Source: Mangrovicoccus sp. HB161399 (GTDB taxonomy: Bacteria; Pseudomonadota; Alphaproteobacteria; Rhodobacterales; Rhodobacteraceae). Taken from it: 64,000 nt of DNA. The stretch lies in NCBI RefSeq assembly GCF_013184745.1, contig NZ_JAATVU010000016.1, positions 54,551 through 118,550 of the forward strand, read 5' to 3'. The translations under genes and the position numbers were made by a program. Below the pieces are notes generated by a model, which was given only the letters and a program-made list of their open reading frames with translations, searched no databases and had not been told where the DNA came from. Below, piece after piece: positions 27,182 to 35,660 of this stretch. Position 1 is the stretch's first letter. Every line of letters begins with the position of its first letter.

Positions 27182-28066
27182 ATGATCGGCAAAATCACTT
27201 CAGGATTGCTTCTCGCCGCTGGTGCGGGGCTGGCGGGCTTTTGGGTGTTGACCCAACCGGTGATCGAGGATGAGACCGCGATCGCCGGGCTTCAACCCGA
27301 TCTCGTCCGCGGTGAATACGTCTTCCGTGCCAGCGGCTGTGCGTCCTGCCATGCGGCAAAGGAGGCGCAAGGGGAGGCGCGCCTTATCCTGAGCGGCGGG
27401 CGGACTTTTACGACCCGATTTGGCACCTTCTATGCGCCCAATATCTCCTCAGACCCTGAGGAGGGGATTGGCGCATGGCGCGCCATTGATTTGGTCAATG
27501 CGCTTCATCACGGTGTTGACCGGGATGGCAAACATCTGTTTCCCGCCTTTCCCTACACGACCTATGCGCGGATGACCTTGACGGATGCCGTCTCGCTCCA
27601 CGCCTATCTCGCAACACTTCCAGCGGACGCTACACCGAGTCAGAACCATGATCTGGCCTTTCCCTTCAACATGCGGCGTGGATTGGGGCTGTGGAAACGC
27701 CTCTACCTGAACCCCGACTGGGTCACGTCCGAGGTGCCGGAAGAGGCTGATACCGGACGTTACATCGTCGAGGCGCTGGGTCACTGCGGGGAATGCCACA
27801 CGCCGCGCACCGTCTTCGGCGGCCCAATCACCGACGCTTGGCTAACAGGCGCGGCAAACCCAGATGGTCCAGGACGTATCCCGGACATCACGCCGGGCCG
27901 TCTCAACTGGTCCGAAGATGACCTTCTCGCCTATTTGCAATCGGGATTCACCCCGTCCTTCGATGTGGCGGGCGGCAGCATGGCCGAGGTCATCTCGACT
28001 TTGGGCACTTTACCTGAGGCGGACCTCTGGTCTGTCGTGGTCTATCTCAAGCTTATTGAACCATAA
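27182..28066 (+). CDS. Dihaem c-type cytochrome (membrane-anchored)
   Basis: A 294-residue protein with an N-terminal hydrophobic anchor (about 5-23) and two cytochrome c domains: haem motifs CASCH (53-57) and CGECH (202-206). The segment FGTFYAPNISSDPEEGIGAW resembles dihaem subunits of periplasmic dehydrogenases such as alcohol or sorbitol dehydrogenase. No dehydrogenase catalytic subunit is visible nearby, so its electron donor is unknown. GAGGAGGCC precedes the ATG. Confidence 0.88.
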   Translation: MIGKITSGLLLAAGAGLAGFWVLTQPVIEDETAIAGLQPDLVRGEYVFRASGCASCHAAKEAQGEARLILSGGRTFTTRFGTFYAPNISSDPEEGIGAWRAIDLVNALHHGVDRDGKHLFPAFPYTTYARMTLTDAVSLHAYLATLPADATPSQNHDLAFPFNMRRGLGLWKRLYLNPDWVTSEVPEEADTGRYIVEALGHCGECHTPRTVFGGPITDAWLTGAANPDGPGRIPDITPGRLNWSEDDLLAYLQSGFTPSFDVAGGSMAEVISTLGTLPEADLWSVVVYLKLIEP

Positions 28067-28649
28067 AGACGATAGCTGATTCTTGGACGGTCATGAGGCA
28101 GACCTCTGATCCCGTACGGCTCAGCGGGATGTCCGCTTCGCTGGTGAGGCAAGGTTGCGTTTGCACGCGCCGCGAACGGCAGCTCCCCGTCGATGCTGTT
28201 GAAAAAGTCTTTGTTGCAGTGCGGCAAGTCTTTCTATTCACTCAACTATGAGGGGATGGAAGGATTTCGGTGTCAAACGGCACCGAAGATTGGATCTGAC
28301 TTCGGTAACGGGGCCGTCTCCGTCAAGCGTTTTCGGCCAAGCGGCCTGGTCCGCCAGAGCGGTGTTTCGGCAGGTCAGGTTGCCATCCATCCCTGGATCG
28401 TGGCCTCGCTGCTGGGGTTCCGGGTGGCTGCGGCATGCAGATGAGTGAGCCCGTCCGCGCCGGTGCTCGGCACTTCCAACCTGGAGAGCGGGTCGGCGGG
28501 CAGGAACGGCATTGGACCGATGTGGCCTTCGCCCAGCGGCAGGCGCCTGCCGCGCGGTGCCGAGCAGCGCCTCGGTCGGACGGGGGCGATGCACCGCGGC
28601 ATCGCAGGGGTGGCCGAAGGGCTGCTCGAGAGGGCTTGGGATCTAGCCG
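28067..28649. other. 583-bp stretch without a recognisable gene
   Basis: Short frames exist on both strands, but none shows a family motif, a good ribosome site or consistent codon use. A GTTGAAAAAGTC sequence near 28198 resembles terminal sequences of some insertion elements, so this may be an old insertion scar, but I cannot delimit it. Confidence 0.4.
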
Positions 28650-29657
28650 CTACATGCCTTCTGGAGCGACCGTTGCGTCGACGTAGTCGTCGATCGACAT
28701 GCCCTCTGCCTTGGGCGTCGCGGCGACGATGGACGGCATCATTGCCGAGATGGCCGACACGTTCAGACGCGCGGTCGAAGACCAAGTGTAGCCGTTCCCG
28801 GGACCGGTGCCGACCCTGATCGTATCCCGGCAGCGGCCTTCGGAAGAGCCGCTCTTGATGCAGGACGCCACGGCCTCTTCCGGATTGGCACGTATCCAGT
28901 CGCCGCCGCGCCCGATTGCGCCGAGAAACCGCGTCAGCGCTTCCTTGTTCCCGTCGATCAGTTCCTGCGAGGCAAAGATCGCGGCGGATACGAAGGGCAC
29001 AGGGCTTTCTTCGGCGCTGACGATGATGCGTCCTGCTTCACGTACCGGCAGCGAGGTCAAAGTCATTTCGATGCCGTCTACCTTGCCGGAGACCAGAGCG
29101 CTGAGGCGGCTCGGCGGCGAGCCCAATGGCACCCACTCGACGTCATCCGGACCGATTCCATAGGTCTCAAGAACCGCCATGCTGTAGATATGGTCCCCAG
29201 CGTTGTGGCTCGAGATTCCGTAGCGCTTGCCGCGCAGCTGCGACGGATCGGAAATCCCGTCGCCGCCGAGGATAACATAGTTGTTGTCAGTGAACTCCCC
29301 GATCAGCTTGCCCTTGGTCAGCTCGTTCGCGATCGACCCCATATACTGGCTGGCCGCCCCGAGCCCGATATGGACGTCGCCGCGGGCAATTGCGGCGGAC
29401 ATGGTGGCGGCGCCGCCTGCCATGGTGAGATACTCCACCTCAAGTCCGGCTTCCTCGAAATATCCTAGGTCTTCGGCCACGAAAAGCGGCGTGGCCGAGC
29501 TGATCCCGTCCGATCCGGCGACGACGAGCCTGATCTTGTCGTCGCTGTCTGCCGAGGCCTGTCCCGCCACCGCCATGGCCAGTCCCATCGCCGCAAGTCC
29601 GGTGCGCAGCCCGATTCGGGTCCTTGCCGTCCTGCCTTGATTGATCTGCGTCATCAT
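28650..29657 (-). CDS. ABC transporter substrate-binding protein (NMT1/SsuA-like)
   Basis: A 335-residue periplasmic binding protein of the nitrate/sulfonate/taurine/thiamine-precursor class. A signal peptide (about 1-36, ending near QASA-DS) precedes SATPLFVAEDLGYFEEAG, a pattern typical of the family. GGGAGGATAAACG precedes the ATG. It is the third gene of a minus-strand operon behind two SnoaL-like genes. A matching permease and ATPase lie on the plus strand at 33.2-34.9 kb, so the importer is probably split over two transcripts. The ligand is not deducible. Confidence 0.88.
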   Translation of the reverse strand: MMTQINQGRTARTRIGLRTGLAAMGLAMAVAGQASADSDDKIRLVVAGSDGISSATPLFVAEDLGYFEEAGLEVEYLTMAGGAATMSAAIARGDVHIGLGAASQYMGSIANELTKGKLIGEFTDNNYVILGGDGISDPSQLRGKRYGISSHNAGDHIYSMAVLETYGIGPDDVEWVPLGSPPSRLSALVSGKVDGIEMTLTSLPVREAGRIIVSAEESPVPFVSAAIFASQELIDGNKEALTRFLGAIGRGGDWIRANPEEAVASCIKSGSSEGRCRDTIRVGTGPGNGYTWSSTARLNVSAISAMMPSIVAATPKAEGMSIDDYVDATVAPEGM

Positions 29658-29709
29658 CGTTTATCCTCCCTTTCCGGGCACTTCGGAGCCCAGTTCTATT
29701 TTTATTTTC

Positions 29710-30135
29710 TCAACGGTTCAGTTCGACCACGCGGCGAACGTGAAACCTCCAGCGCCCGTTTTCCTGCCGCAGTTCGTCTTCCTTTCCCGTCAGATCGACG
29801 ATCTTGAAATCCGCCCCGTCACGGTCGATGCTCATCTGGTAGGATTGCGCCGCTGCGCCTTCGGGCGTTGCGCGGATGAGAATGTTGCTGACCCAGTGCG
29901 CGCGGCTGTGCACCTGCGGCTTGTCCCGCCAGCGGCGTTCGGCGAAGGCGATGAGATTGCCGCGTCCGATGACCGGCGGCTTGTTGCGGCCGCAGAATCG
30001 TCCATCCTCGGTGAACAGCGCGCCCCATGCCGCGGCGTTGCCGGTATCTTCGTGATAGCTGTATTCCGAGATCAATTCCTGGATCTCGATCTTGTCCCCC
30101 GCGGTGAGCGGCCTTGCCATGGTTTCAGCGGTCAT
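29710..30135 (-). CDS. SnoaL/NTF2-like protein A
   Basis: A 141-residue single-domain NTF2-fold protein of the SnoaL-like type. The opening KIEIQELISEYSYHEDTGNA AWGALFTEDG (read with the gap closed) is typical of ring-hydroxylating dioxygenase beta subunits, dehydratases and isomerases of this fold. Its start overlaps the end of the related upstream gene by 11 bases. With 30125-30589 it is probably half of a heteromeric enzyme or a paralogous pair acting on an imported compound. The reaction is unknown. Confidence 0.8.
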   Translation of the reverse strand: MTAETMARPLTAGDKIEIQELISEYSYHEDTGNAAAWGALFTEDGRFCGRNKPPVIGRGNLIAFAERRWRDKPQVHSRAHWVSNILIRATPEGAAAQSYQMSIDRDGADFKIVDLTGKEDELRQENGRWRFHVRRVVELNR

Positions 30136-30589
30136 TCTGCCTGGTTTCTCCTTGCGGTCTTTCGTTTTCCTGCGTGCGGGCGCCGGATGGCAGCCGGGAA
30201 ATGTCGCGGTGCATGATCTTCCAGACCCCGTCTGCCCGGCGAAGATGGTAGATGCGGTCCGAAAGGCTGCCGATCGACAGCCCGTCCGGCGTCCGGCGCA
30301 GGATCATGCCGTAATGTCTGGCCTGCGCGCCTCCGGCCACCGGTTCGATCAGCGTTCCGCCCATCCAATGGGCGGTGTCTCTCGCCGAAGGACGCGCCGC
30401 CCTGCTTCGCGAGCCTTCCAGAAGTTCGGCATGGCCCCGCATCAGCTTTCCGGAGCCATTCCGGCAGCTTCCGTCCGGAGCAAACAGCCGGGCCCAGCCT
30501 TCCGCATCGCCGGCATCTTCGCAATGGCTCCAGCGGGACACGATTTCCGCGATCTCCAGGCGGTCTTCTGAGTTCAGATGTTCTGCCAT
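30125..30589 (-). CDS. SnoaL/NTF2-like protein B
   Basis: A 154-residue NTF2-fold protein, paralogous to the next gene (DRLEIAEIVSRWSHCEDAGD and GWARLFAPDG). The ATG at 30589 is chosen because GGAGGAGGC precedes it; the frame extends 38 codons upstream, but that would run through the operator at 30669. It is the first gene of the operon with protein A and the NMT1-type binding protein. Role as for protein A: perhaps hydration, isomerisation or dehydration of an aromatic or cyclic substrate (inference). Confidence 0.78.
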   Translation of the reverse strand: MAEHLNSEDRLEIAEIVSRWSHCEDAGDAEGWARLFAPDGSCRNGSGKLMRGHAELLEGSRSRAARPSARDTAHWMGGTLIEPVAGGAQARHYGMILRRTPDGLSIGSLSDRIYHLRRADGVWKIMHRDISRLPSGARTQENERPQGETRQNDR

Positions 30590-30668
30590 GGCCTCCTCCT
30601 TGCCCAGGCTTGCCGCGGGCGGGCCGGGCAGTCCTGATCCCTGCGAAAGAGCTAAGGGGACCCATGCC

Positions 30669-30696
30669 ATATTGTCAAATAAAATGTTGACAATAT
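30669..30696. promoter_or_regulatory. GntR-type operator, perfect 10-bp inverted repeat
   Basis: ATATTGTCAA and TTGACAATAT form a perfect inverted repeat around 8 bp, between the divergent SnoaL operon and the aldo/keto reductase gene. Each arm contains TTGACA on the outgoing strand, a consensus -35 box, so a bound repressor could block both promoters. It shares the TATTGTCAA core with the site at 33097. Confidence 0.65.
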
Positions 30697-30765
30697 CGTT
30701 CATTATGGCGCAGCCTTGGGGTGAAACGCTTTTGTTTCAGATAGATAGGGAGGCTTCTGGGGTAG

Positions 30766-31713
30766 ATGCAGACACGTCAGATCGGATCGATCAATGTCTC
30801 AACCATCGGAATTGGATGCAACAATTTCGGTCGCCAGCTGGAACTCGAGGCCACGCGCGGAGTTGTCGACGCGGCCTTGGCTGCAGGCGTGGCCTTCTTC
30901 GATACCGCCGACAGCTACGGCAGCCCGCCCACGACCAGCGAATCGTTTCTCGGCGAAATCCTGGGGCCGCGCCGCAATGACATCGTGCTGGCCACGAAAT
31001 TCGGCCGGGTTCTCGACGACCGCAGGAAAGGCGCGGGCGCTGCCTATGTGCGGCAGGCCACCGAGGCGAGCCTGGCCCGGCTGCGCACCGACCGGATCGA
31101 CCTCATGCAGCTTCACATCCCCGATCCCTCGGTGCCGATCGAGGAAACGCTCGGGGCGCTGGCAGAGCTGCTGCGCGAGGGCAAGATCCTGGAGATCGGA
31201 TGCTCGAATTTCGGTGCGGGCGAGCTGGCGGCGGCGCAGGCAGCCGCGGCCGCGGCCGGGTTGCCGCGTTTCGCGTCGACCCAGGACGAGCTCAGCGCGC
31301 TCTGCCGCAGGCGGGCGGAGCCGATTCTGGCGGAGTGCCGCCGCACCGGCACGCGCTTCCTGCCGTTCCGGCCGCTCTTCAACGGACTGCTTTCCGGCAA
31401 GTACCGCCCCGGCGCTCCGCTTCAGGGAAAATCGCGCATCGGATCGAAATCCGCGGTGGCACAGGCGGAGATCCTGTCGCCGGACAATCTTGCGAAGGTG
31501 GACGCACTCGCGCGCTACGCGGCGGATCACGGGCGAAGCCTGCTCGAGCTGGCCATAGGCTGGCTGCTTGCGCATCCGGAGGTGCCGTCGGTGATCGCCG
31601 GCGTCAGCTCGCCGACGCAAGTGCGTTCCAATGTGGCGGCGTCGGATTGGACGATTGCCCCGGGCCAGATGGCGGAAATCGAAGGCATTCTTTCGGCCTC
31701 GCAGGCCGCCTGA
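30766..31713 (+). CDS. Aldo/keto reductase
   Basis: A 315-residue NADPH-dependent aldo/keto reductase (TIM barrel). The full catalytic tetrad is present: Asp46 and Tyr51 (FFDTADSYG), Lys78 (LATKFG) and His117 (LMQLHIPD). It is related to the oxidoreductases that reduce aldehydes, ketones or sugar-derived lactols. Divergent from the SnoaL operon across the inverted-repeat operator, and convergent with a lactonase gene. A pathway role on the same imported substrate is likely. Confidence 0.92.
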   Translation: MQTRQIGSINVSTIGIGCNNFGRQLELEATRGVVDAALAAGVAFFDTADSYGSPPTTSESFLGEILGPRRNDIVLATKFGRVLDDRRKGAGAAYVRQATEASLARLRTDRIDLMQLHIPDPSVPIEETLGALAELLREGKILEIGCSNFGAGELAAAQAAAAAAGLPRFASTQDELSALCRRRAEPILAECRRTGTRFLPFRPLFNGLLSGKYRPGAPLQGKSRIGSKSAVAQAEILSPDNLAKVDALARYAADHGRSLLELAIGWLLAHPEVPSVIAGVSSPTQVRSNVAASDWTIAPGQMAEIEGILSASQAA

Positions 31714-31732
31714 AGCGGCAGGGCCGGGCGGA

Positions 31733-31765
31733 GAAGGCCGCACCGCATACGGAGGAGCGGCCTTC
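31733..31765. terminator. Hairpin between convergent reductase and lactonase genes
   Basis: GAAGGCCGC and GCGGCCTTC form a perfect 9-bp stem with a 15-nt loop in the short gap between two convergent genes; it may terminate both. Confidence 0.5.
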
Positions 31766-31781
31766 CCCTCGCCCGGCGGCC

Positions 31782-33041
31782 TCAGTCCGCGATTCCCATC
31801 CACCAGATCATTTCGCGTCCGGTGTCGATGTCATGCCGGCGCCGGAAGGTCAGTGTGCCGTCCGAACCGACGCGGAACACCGCGAGATTTGCAGGGACGG
31901 CGCGGCGCTGCCCTTGTTCCTCGAAGATCGTTGGTGCAAGATTTCCCGCAACCAGGCTCTCTCCGTCCGGCGTCAGCGCGAAACAACGCGGATGCAGCCC
32001 GTGGCTGTCGGCAGTCTGGACCAGTTCGGGAAGGCCGTCGGACCTCAGCCGGAAGACCGAAATGCTGTTTTCGCCGCCCGGAAAGACCGGAACCGGGTCC
32101 GGCACGATCCAGGACGGCCCCGCATGGCCGCCGATATAGCCGTCATTGCGGTTTGCCGTGTAGACGATGCCGCCCTTCGGATGCATGTGCACGGTGCCGC
32201 AATCTTGCCGCGGCTGTTGCTGCATGGGGTTTTGCAGGGTCGTCGGACTGGCCAGCGGAACTGGGTCGAACCCGTCGCCGCGAAGGCGGAACACGGCCAG
32301 TTCATTCTGCTCTTCCAGCGCGACATAGGCGAGAGACAGCTCGGGATGGAAATCGAGATGACGCGGGTTGAAGCCGCGGGGAGCGAGTTCGAGCCCCGGG
32401 GAAACCGTCCCGGCGTTTTCCAAGACATCCCCGTCGAAACGGAAGACGTTGAGCGAACCGGCGCGGTAGTCCGGCGTGCCGAACCCTTTCGCCCCGCGCT
32501 CGACCAGCACGGCTGTCCCGCCAGAGGGCAGGACGCGCACCTGGTGCGGCTTGACGCCGAAGCGGAACCCTGCCGCCTGCGGCTTCTCGGCGCCGAGGGT
32601 TCCGTCGGGCAGCAAGCGATGGACCATGATGCCGGGGTTCCCGCCGAAAGCCGTCAGCAGATGCGTGCCCGCCGGGTCGGTGCACAGATGGATCGGGCGG
32701 GCCGACAGCTCTGCGGGCTCGGCCGCCAAGCTCAGCCCCCCGTCCCGGCCGCGCGCCAGGACGCAGATCTGGAACGGCTTTTCCCGTCCTGCCGCGCTGC
32801 GATCGGCACAGGCGGCGTAGAGAATCGGCAGATGCGGATGCGGCCAAGCATATTGTACCCGCTCCGGCAGCGCGATGTCGTCCCTGGGCACCAGCTCGCC
32901 GTCGATCGGAGAGATCGCGAAGCTCAGCATCCGGCGTCCGACTGCCACGTAGAGGATGGCCGGGCGTTCCATCTCTTCCCGGAGCGGGGAGGGAGACTCC
33001 TGTGCCGCCGGTTCATCCGGTTCCGCGAAATTCCTGTCCAT
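31782..33041 (-). CDS. Seven-bladed beta-propeller lactonase 1
   Basis: A 419-residue protein of the lactonase (6-phosphogluconolactonase/YbhE-like) beta-propeller family. Blade repeats are visible, e.g. GFNPRHLDFHPELSLAYVA, GTVHMHPKGGIVYTANR and LHPRCFALTPDGESLVAG. There is no signal peptide. GGAGAAGACGGC precedes the ATG at 33041; an ATG at 32972 is an alternative giving the more usual N-terminus. It is divergent from the permease/ATPase/GntR operon. Members open lactones of sugar acids or muconate-type compounds; a second paralog lies at 38.2 kb. Confidence 0.82.
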   Translation of the reverse strand: MDRNFAEPDEPAAQESPSPLREEMERPAILYVAVGRRMLSFAISPIDGELVPRDDIALPERVQYAWPHPHLPILYAACADRSAAGREKPFQICVLARGRDGGLSLAAEPAELSARPIHLCTDPAGTHLLTAFGGNPGIMVHRLLPDGTLGAEKPQAAGFRFGVKPHQVRVLPSGGTAVLVERGAKGFGTPDYRAGSLNVFRFDGDVLENAGTVSPGLELAPRGFNPRHLDFHPELSLAYVALEEQNELAVFRLRGDGFDPVPLASPTTLQNPMQQQPRQDCGTVHMHPKGGIVYTANRNDGYIGGHAGPSWIVPDPVPVFPGGENSISVFRLRSDGLPELVQTADSHGLHPRCFALTPDGESLVAGNLAPTIFEEQGQRRAVPANLAVFRVGSDGTLTFRRRHDIDTGREMIWWMGIAD

Positions 33042-33096
33042 GCCGTCTTCTCCGTTCCTGCGTCGCCGGATCGCGCCCGGAAACTATTGCCAAACA

Positions 33097-33110
33097 TATT
33101 GTCAACAATA
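33097..33110. promoter_or_regulatory. GntR-type operator TATTGTCAACAATA
   Basis: A perfect inverted repeat (TATTGT-CA-ACAATA) between the divergent lactonase and permease genes. It overlaps a plausible plus-strand promoter, TTGTCA (33099) with 16 bp to TATTGA (33121). The permease operon encodes a GntR regulator, so autoregulation is likely. Confidence 0.65.
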
Positions 33111-33227
33111 ACGCCAACACTATTGAAGACAACCTGATTCCGGTCTAGCCTGCAAATGCGGGTCGGAGAATCCGCGGTCCGCACCGTCCCGGGAGGATGG
33201 GCAGTGCAGACGAACAGGGAGGAAAAC

Positions 33228-34058
33228 ATGACGATGCAGCATTCCGCGCGCGCCGGAGGCTTGGCCTCGGCCCGCAATGCCACGGCAGCCTGGCTCTTGC
33301 ACCATGCCACCATCGGCCGTCCGGCCTTGCTGGGCACCCTTTCCATGGCGACGATCGTGCTCGCCTGGCAGATCTCGGCGACATTCGGCTTCATAGACAC
33401 GCTGTTCCTACCGCCCCCGACAGAGATCATGCGGGCGCTCGTAGAGGTCGTGACAAGCGACACTTTCCCGCGCGACCTGCGGACGTCGGCGTATGAATTC
33501 GGGCTTGGCCTGGGTATCTCGATCATGGTGGGCGGCACGCTGGGCGTCCTTGCGGGCTGGTACCGGCCGTTCGACGAGCTGCTCCGTCCGATCGTCATCG
33601 CGGTGAATTCCGTGCCGAACCTTGCGCTGATCCCGATCATCATCCTGCTCTTCGGGATCGGCACAACCTCGAAGATTGTCCTAGTGTTGCTGTCCTGCAT
33701 CGTCGTCATGGAGATGAACACCCAAGCTGGCGTAGAGAATGTCGACCGCCAGCTCAAGCGCATGGCGCGCAGCTTCGGCGCTACCGACCGCCAGCTGATT
33801 CGCACGGTGGTGCTGCCTGGAATGGTCCCCTTCTTCATGACTGGGGTCCGGATCTGCGTGGGCAAGGCGGTGGTCGCCGTCGCGGTAGCCGAGTTGTTCG
33901 GATCGGTCGCGGGCCTAGGCAACATCCTGATCAAGGCGCAGAGCGAGATGAACATGGCGGTCATGTATGCCGCGGTCGTGCTGCTGACGGTGATCGGGAT
34001 TGCCCTGACCCAGACCGCCGTGCTTCTGGAAAGGCTGCTGACGCGATGGAAAGACTGA
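33228..34058 (+). CDS. ABC transporter permease (SsuC/TauC-like)
   Basis: A 276-residue inner-membrane permease of the nitrate/sulfonate/taurine class with about six membrane segments. The coupling region is visible as ARSFGATDRQLIRTVVLPGM, followed by GVRICVGKAVVAVAVAEL, typical of the family. The ATG at 33228 follows GGGAGGAAAAC. It heads an operon with an ATPase, a GntR regulator and an MFS gene, and most likely partners the binding protein at 28650-29657. Confidence 0.9.
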   Translation: MTMQHSARAGGLASARNATAAWLLHHATIGRPALLGTLSMATIVLAWQISATFGFIDTLFLPPPTEIMRALVEVVTSDTFPRDLRTSAYEFGLGLGISIMVGGTLGVLAGWYRPFDELLRPIVIAVNSVPNLALIPIIILLFGIGTTSKIVLVLLSCIVVMEMNTQAGVENVDRQLKRMARSFGATDRQLIRTVVLPGMVPFFMTGVRICVGKAVVAVAVAELFGSVAGLGNILIKAQSEMNMAVMYAAVVLLTVIGIALTQTAVLLERLLTRWKD

Positions 34059-34105
34059 TGGACGGGTACTCTGGAGTTGCACATCTCAATGACGAGGAGT
34101 CCGCA

Positions 34106-34930
34106 ATGGGGATGATGGACAAGTTGCCGTCGGAGACGGCGCCGGAAGACGGCCGGGCAGTCAAGCTCGACGTGCGCGGATCGCGCGTGAGCTTCCCTTC
34201 GAAAAAGGGCCGCTTCGTCGCGGTCGACGGAATCGACCTGGCTGTGAAAGAGGGCGAATTCGTCGCCATCGTCGGGCCCAGCGGGAGCGGCAAGAGCACC
34301 TTCCTCATGGCCCTCGACGGGCTGGTTCCGCTATCTGGAGGCACGATCTCCGTCGAAGGGAAGGAAGTCTACGGGCCGGGGCCGGACCGTGCGGTCGTGT
34401 TCCAGGAAGCTTGCCTGCTGCCCTGGCGCACAGTGCTCGACAATGTGGCATACGGCTTGGAACTGCGTGGGCGTCCGAAGGCGGAGCGCCATGAGGTGGC
34501 GCGCGACCTGATCCAGCTCAGCGGCCTGGCGGGCTTCGAGCAGTTCTATCCCCGCCAGCTCTCGGGGGGCATGCGTCAGAGGGTGAACATCGCCCGTGCC
34601 CTGGCAGCGGACCCTGCGGTACTCATGCTTGACGAACCCTTCTCCGGGCTGGACGCACAGACCCGCGAAACCATGCAGGGCGAGTTGCTGAAGATCTGGG
34701 ACGAACGCAAGAAGACCGCCATATTCGTCACGCATCAGATCGACGAGGCCGTCTACCTGGCCGATCGCGTGATCGCCTTCTCGAAATGTCCGGCCAGGAT
34801 CGTCGCCGAGTGGGAGATCCCTTTTCCGAGGCCGCGTCCGCTCTCGATCAAGCACTCCGACGAGCACCGCCGCATCGAGAACGAGATCTGGAAGGTGCTG
34901 CAGCGCGAGGGCGCCTTTGCAGCGCACTGA
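34106..34930 (+). CDS. ABC transporter ATP-binding protein (SsuB/TauB-like)
   Basis: A 274-residue ATPase with Walker A GPSGSGKST, signature LSGGMRQR, Walker B VLMLDEP and switch VTHQIDEAV. The sequence FQEACLLPWRTVLDNV is characteristic of nitrate/taurine-type importers. I choose the ATG at 34106 (GAGGAG upstream); an in-frame ATG at 34046, overlapping the permease, is the alternative. The end overlaps the GntR gene. Confidence 0.92.
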   Translation: MGMMDKLPSETAPEDGRAVKLDVRGSRVSFPSKKGRFVAVDGIDLAVKEGEFVAIVGPSGSGKSTFLMALDGLVPLSGGTISVEGKEVYGPGPDRAVVFQEACLLPWRTVLDNVAYGLELRGRPKAERHEVARDLIQLSGLAGFEQFYPRQLSGGMRQRVNIARALAADPAVLMLDEPFSGLDAQTRETMQGELLKIWDERKKTAIFVTHQIDEAVYLADRVIAFSKCPARIVAEWEIPFPRPRPLSIKHSDEHRRIENEIWKVLQREGAFAAH

Positions 34931-35660
34931 TCCGGCAGCGCCGGCCGGGGAAGAAGGGGGAAAAGCCGTCCCCCGGCCGGACTGGGCGGAAATCGCGTCG
35001 CTGCTGCGCGATGCCATCCGCGATCACCGCCTGGTGCCCGGCCAGAGGCTGGTGGAGACCGAGATTGCAGCCCGGCTGGGCGCTAGCCGCAGCGCTGTAC
35101 GCGCGGCTCTGATGGCGCTGAGCGTGGAGGGCATCGTCGAGCGGGTGCCGAACCGCGGCGCGAGGGTGCGGGTTCTCGGCCTCGTCGAGGCGCTGCAGAT
35201 AGCGGAGATCCGGCTGGCCGTCGAAACGGCCTGCGCCCGCGGCGCTGCCCTGCGCGCGACCGAGGACGAGCTGCGCGAACTCGGCGGCCTTGCCGCCCGG
35301 CTCGCGGAGCTGTGCGACGGGTCCGGCACCGAGGAGTTCATCCGCGTTGTCCGCATCATCCGCGAACGCATCGTGGAGATCTCCGGGCAGGAGGTTGCGG
35401 CGGAACTGCTGAAGCAGCTGCGCCACCGAATGATCGGACAGCCGTGGCTCCTGACCCGCCGACCGGGGCGCTGCCGCGCAACCCTGGGCTTCTGGCAGGA
35501 TTTGGTGGCGGCGCTTGCGGCGCATGATCCCGAGGCCGCCGCCCATGCGCTCGAACTCCATGCCGCCGGGGTGATGCATGCGATGAGGCTGCTCTGCGAC
35601 AGCGGTCAGCCTCTGCTCGCGCGATCTCCGGTCAGCGGCCCCTGCGCGCGGGGCTGGTGA
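34917..35660 (+). CDS. GntR-family regulator 1 (FadR/FCD type)
   Basis: A 247-residue regulator. An N-terminal winged HTH (about 25-95; LVPGQRLVETEIAARLG and SRSAVRAALMALSVEG) is followed by a helical FCD effector domain. The likely start is a TTG at 34917 overlapping the ATPase end. It is cotranscribed with the importer genes whose promoter contains the operator at 33097. It is a paralog of the GntR proteins at 36.9 and 50.7 kb (shared RGARVRVxGLxEAL linker). Confidence 0.88.
   Translation: MQRTDPAAPAGEEGGKAVPRPDWAEIASLLRDAIRDHRLVPGQRLVETEIAARLGASRSAVRAALMALSVEGIVERVPNRGARVRVLGLVEALQIAEIRLAVETACARGAALRATEDELRELGGLAARLAELCDGSGTEEFIRVVRIIRERIVEISGQEVAAELLKQLRHRMIGQPWLLTRRPGRCRATLGFWQDLVAALAAHDPEAAAHALELHAAGVMHAMRLLCDSGQPLLARSPVSGPCARGW

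Noticed and set aside
28238..28785. Overlapping open frames between the dihaem cytochrome and the binding-protein gene
   Set aside because: No ribosome site, no family motif, and the composition is that of non-coding high-GC DNA; left as an unexplained gap.
31200..33137. A 645-codon open frame on the plus strand
   Set aside because: It overlaps the aldo/keto reductase in another frame and is antisense to lactonase 1; both real genes have clear signatures.
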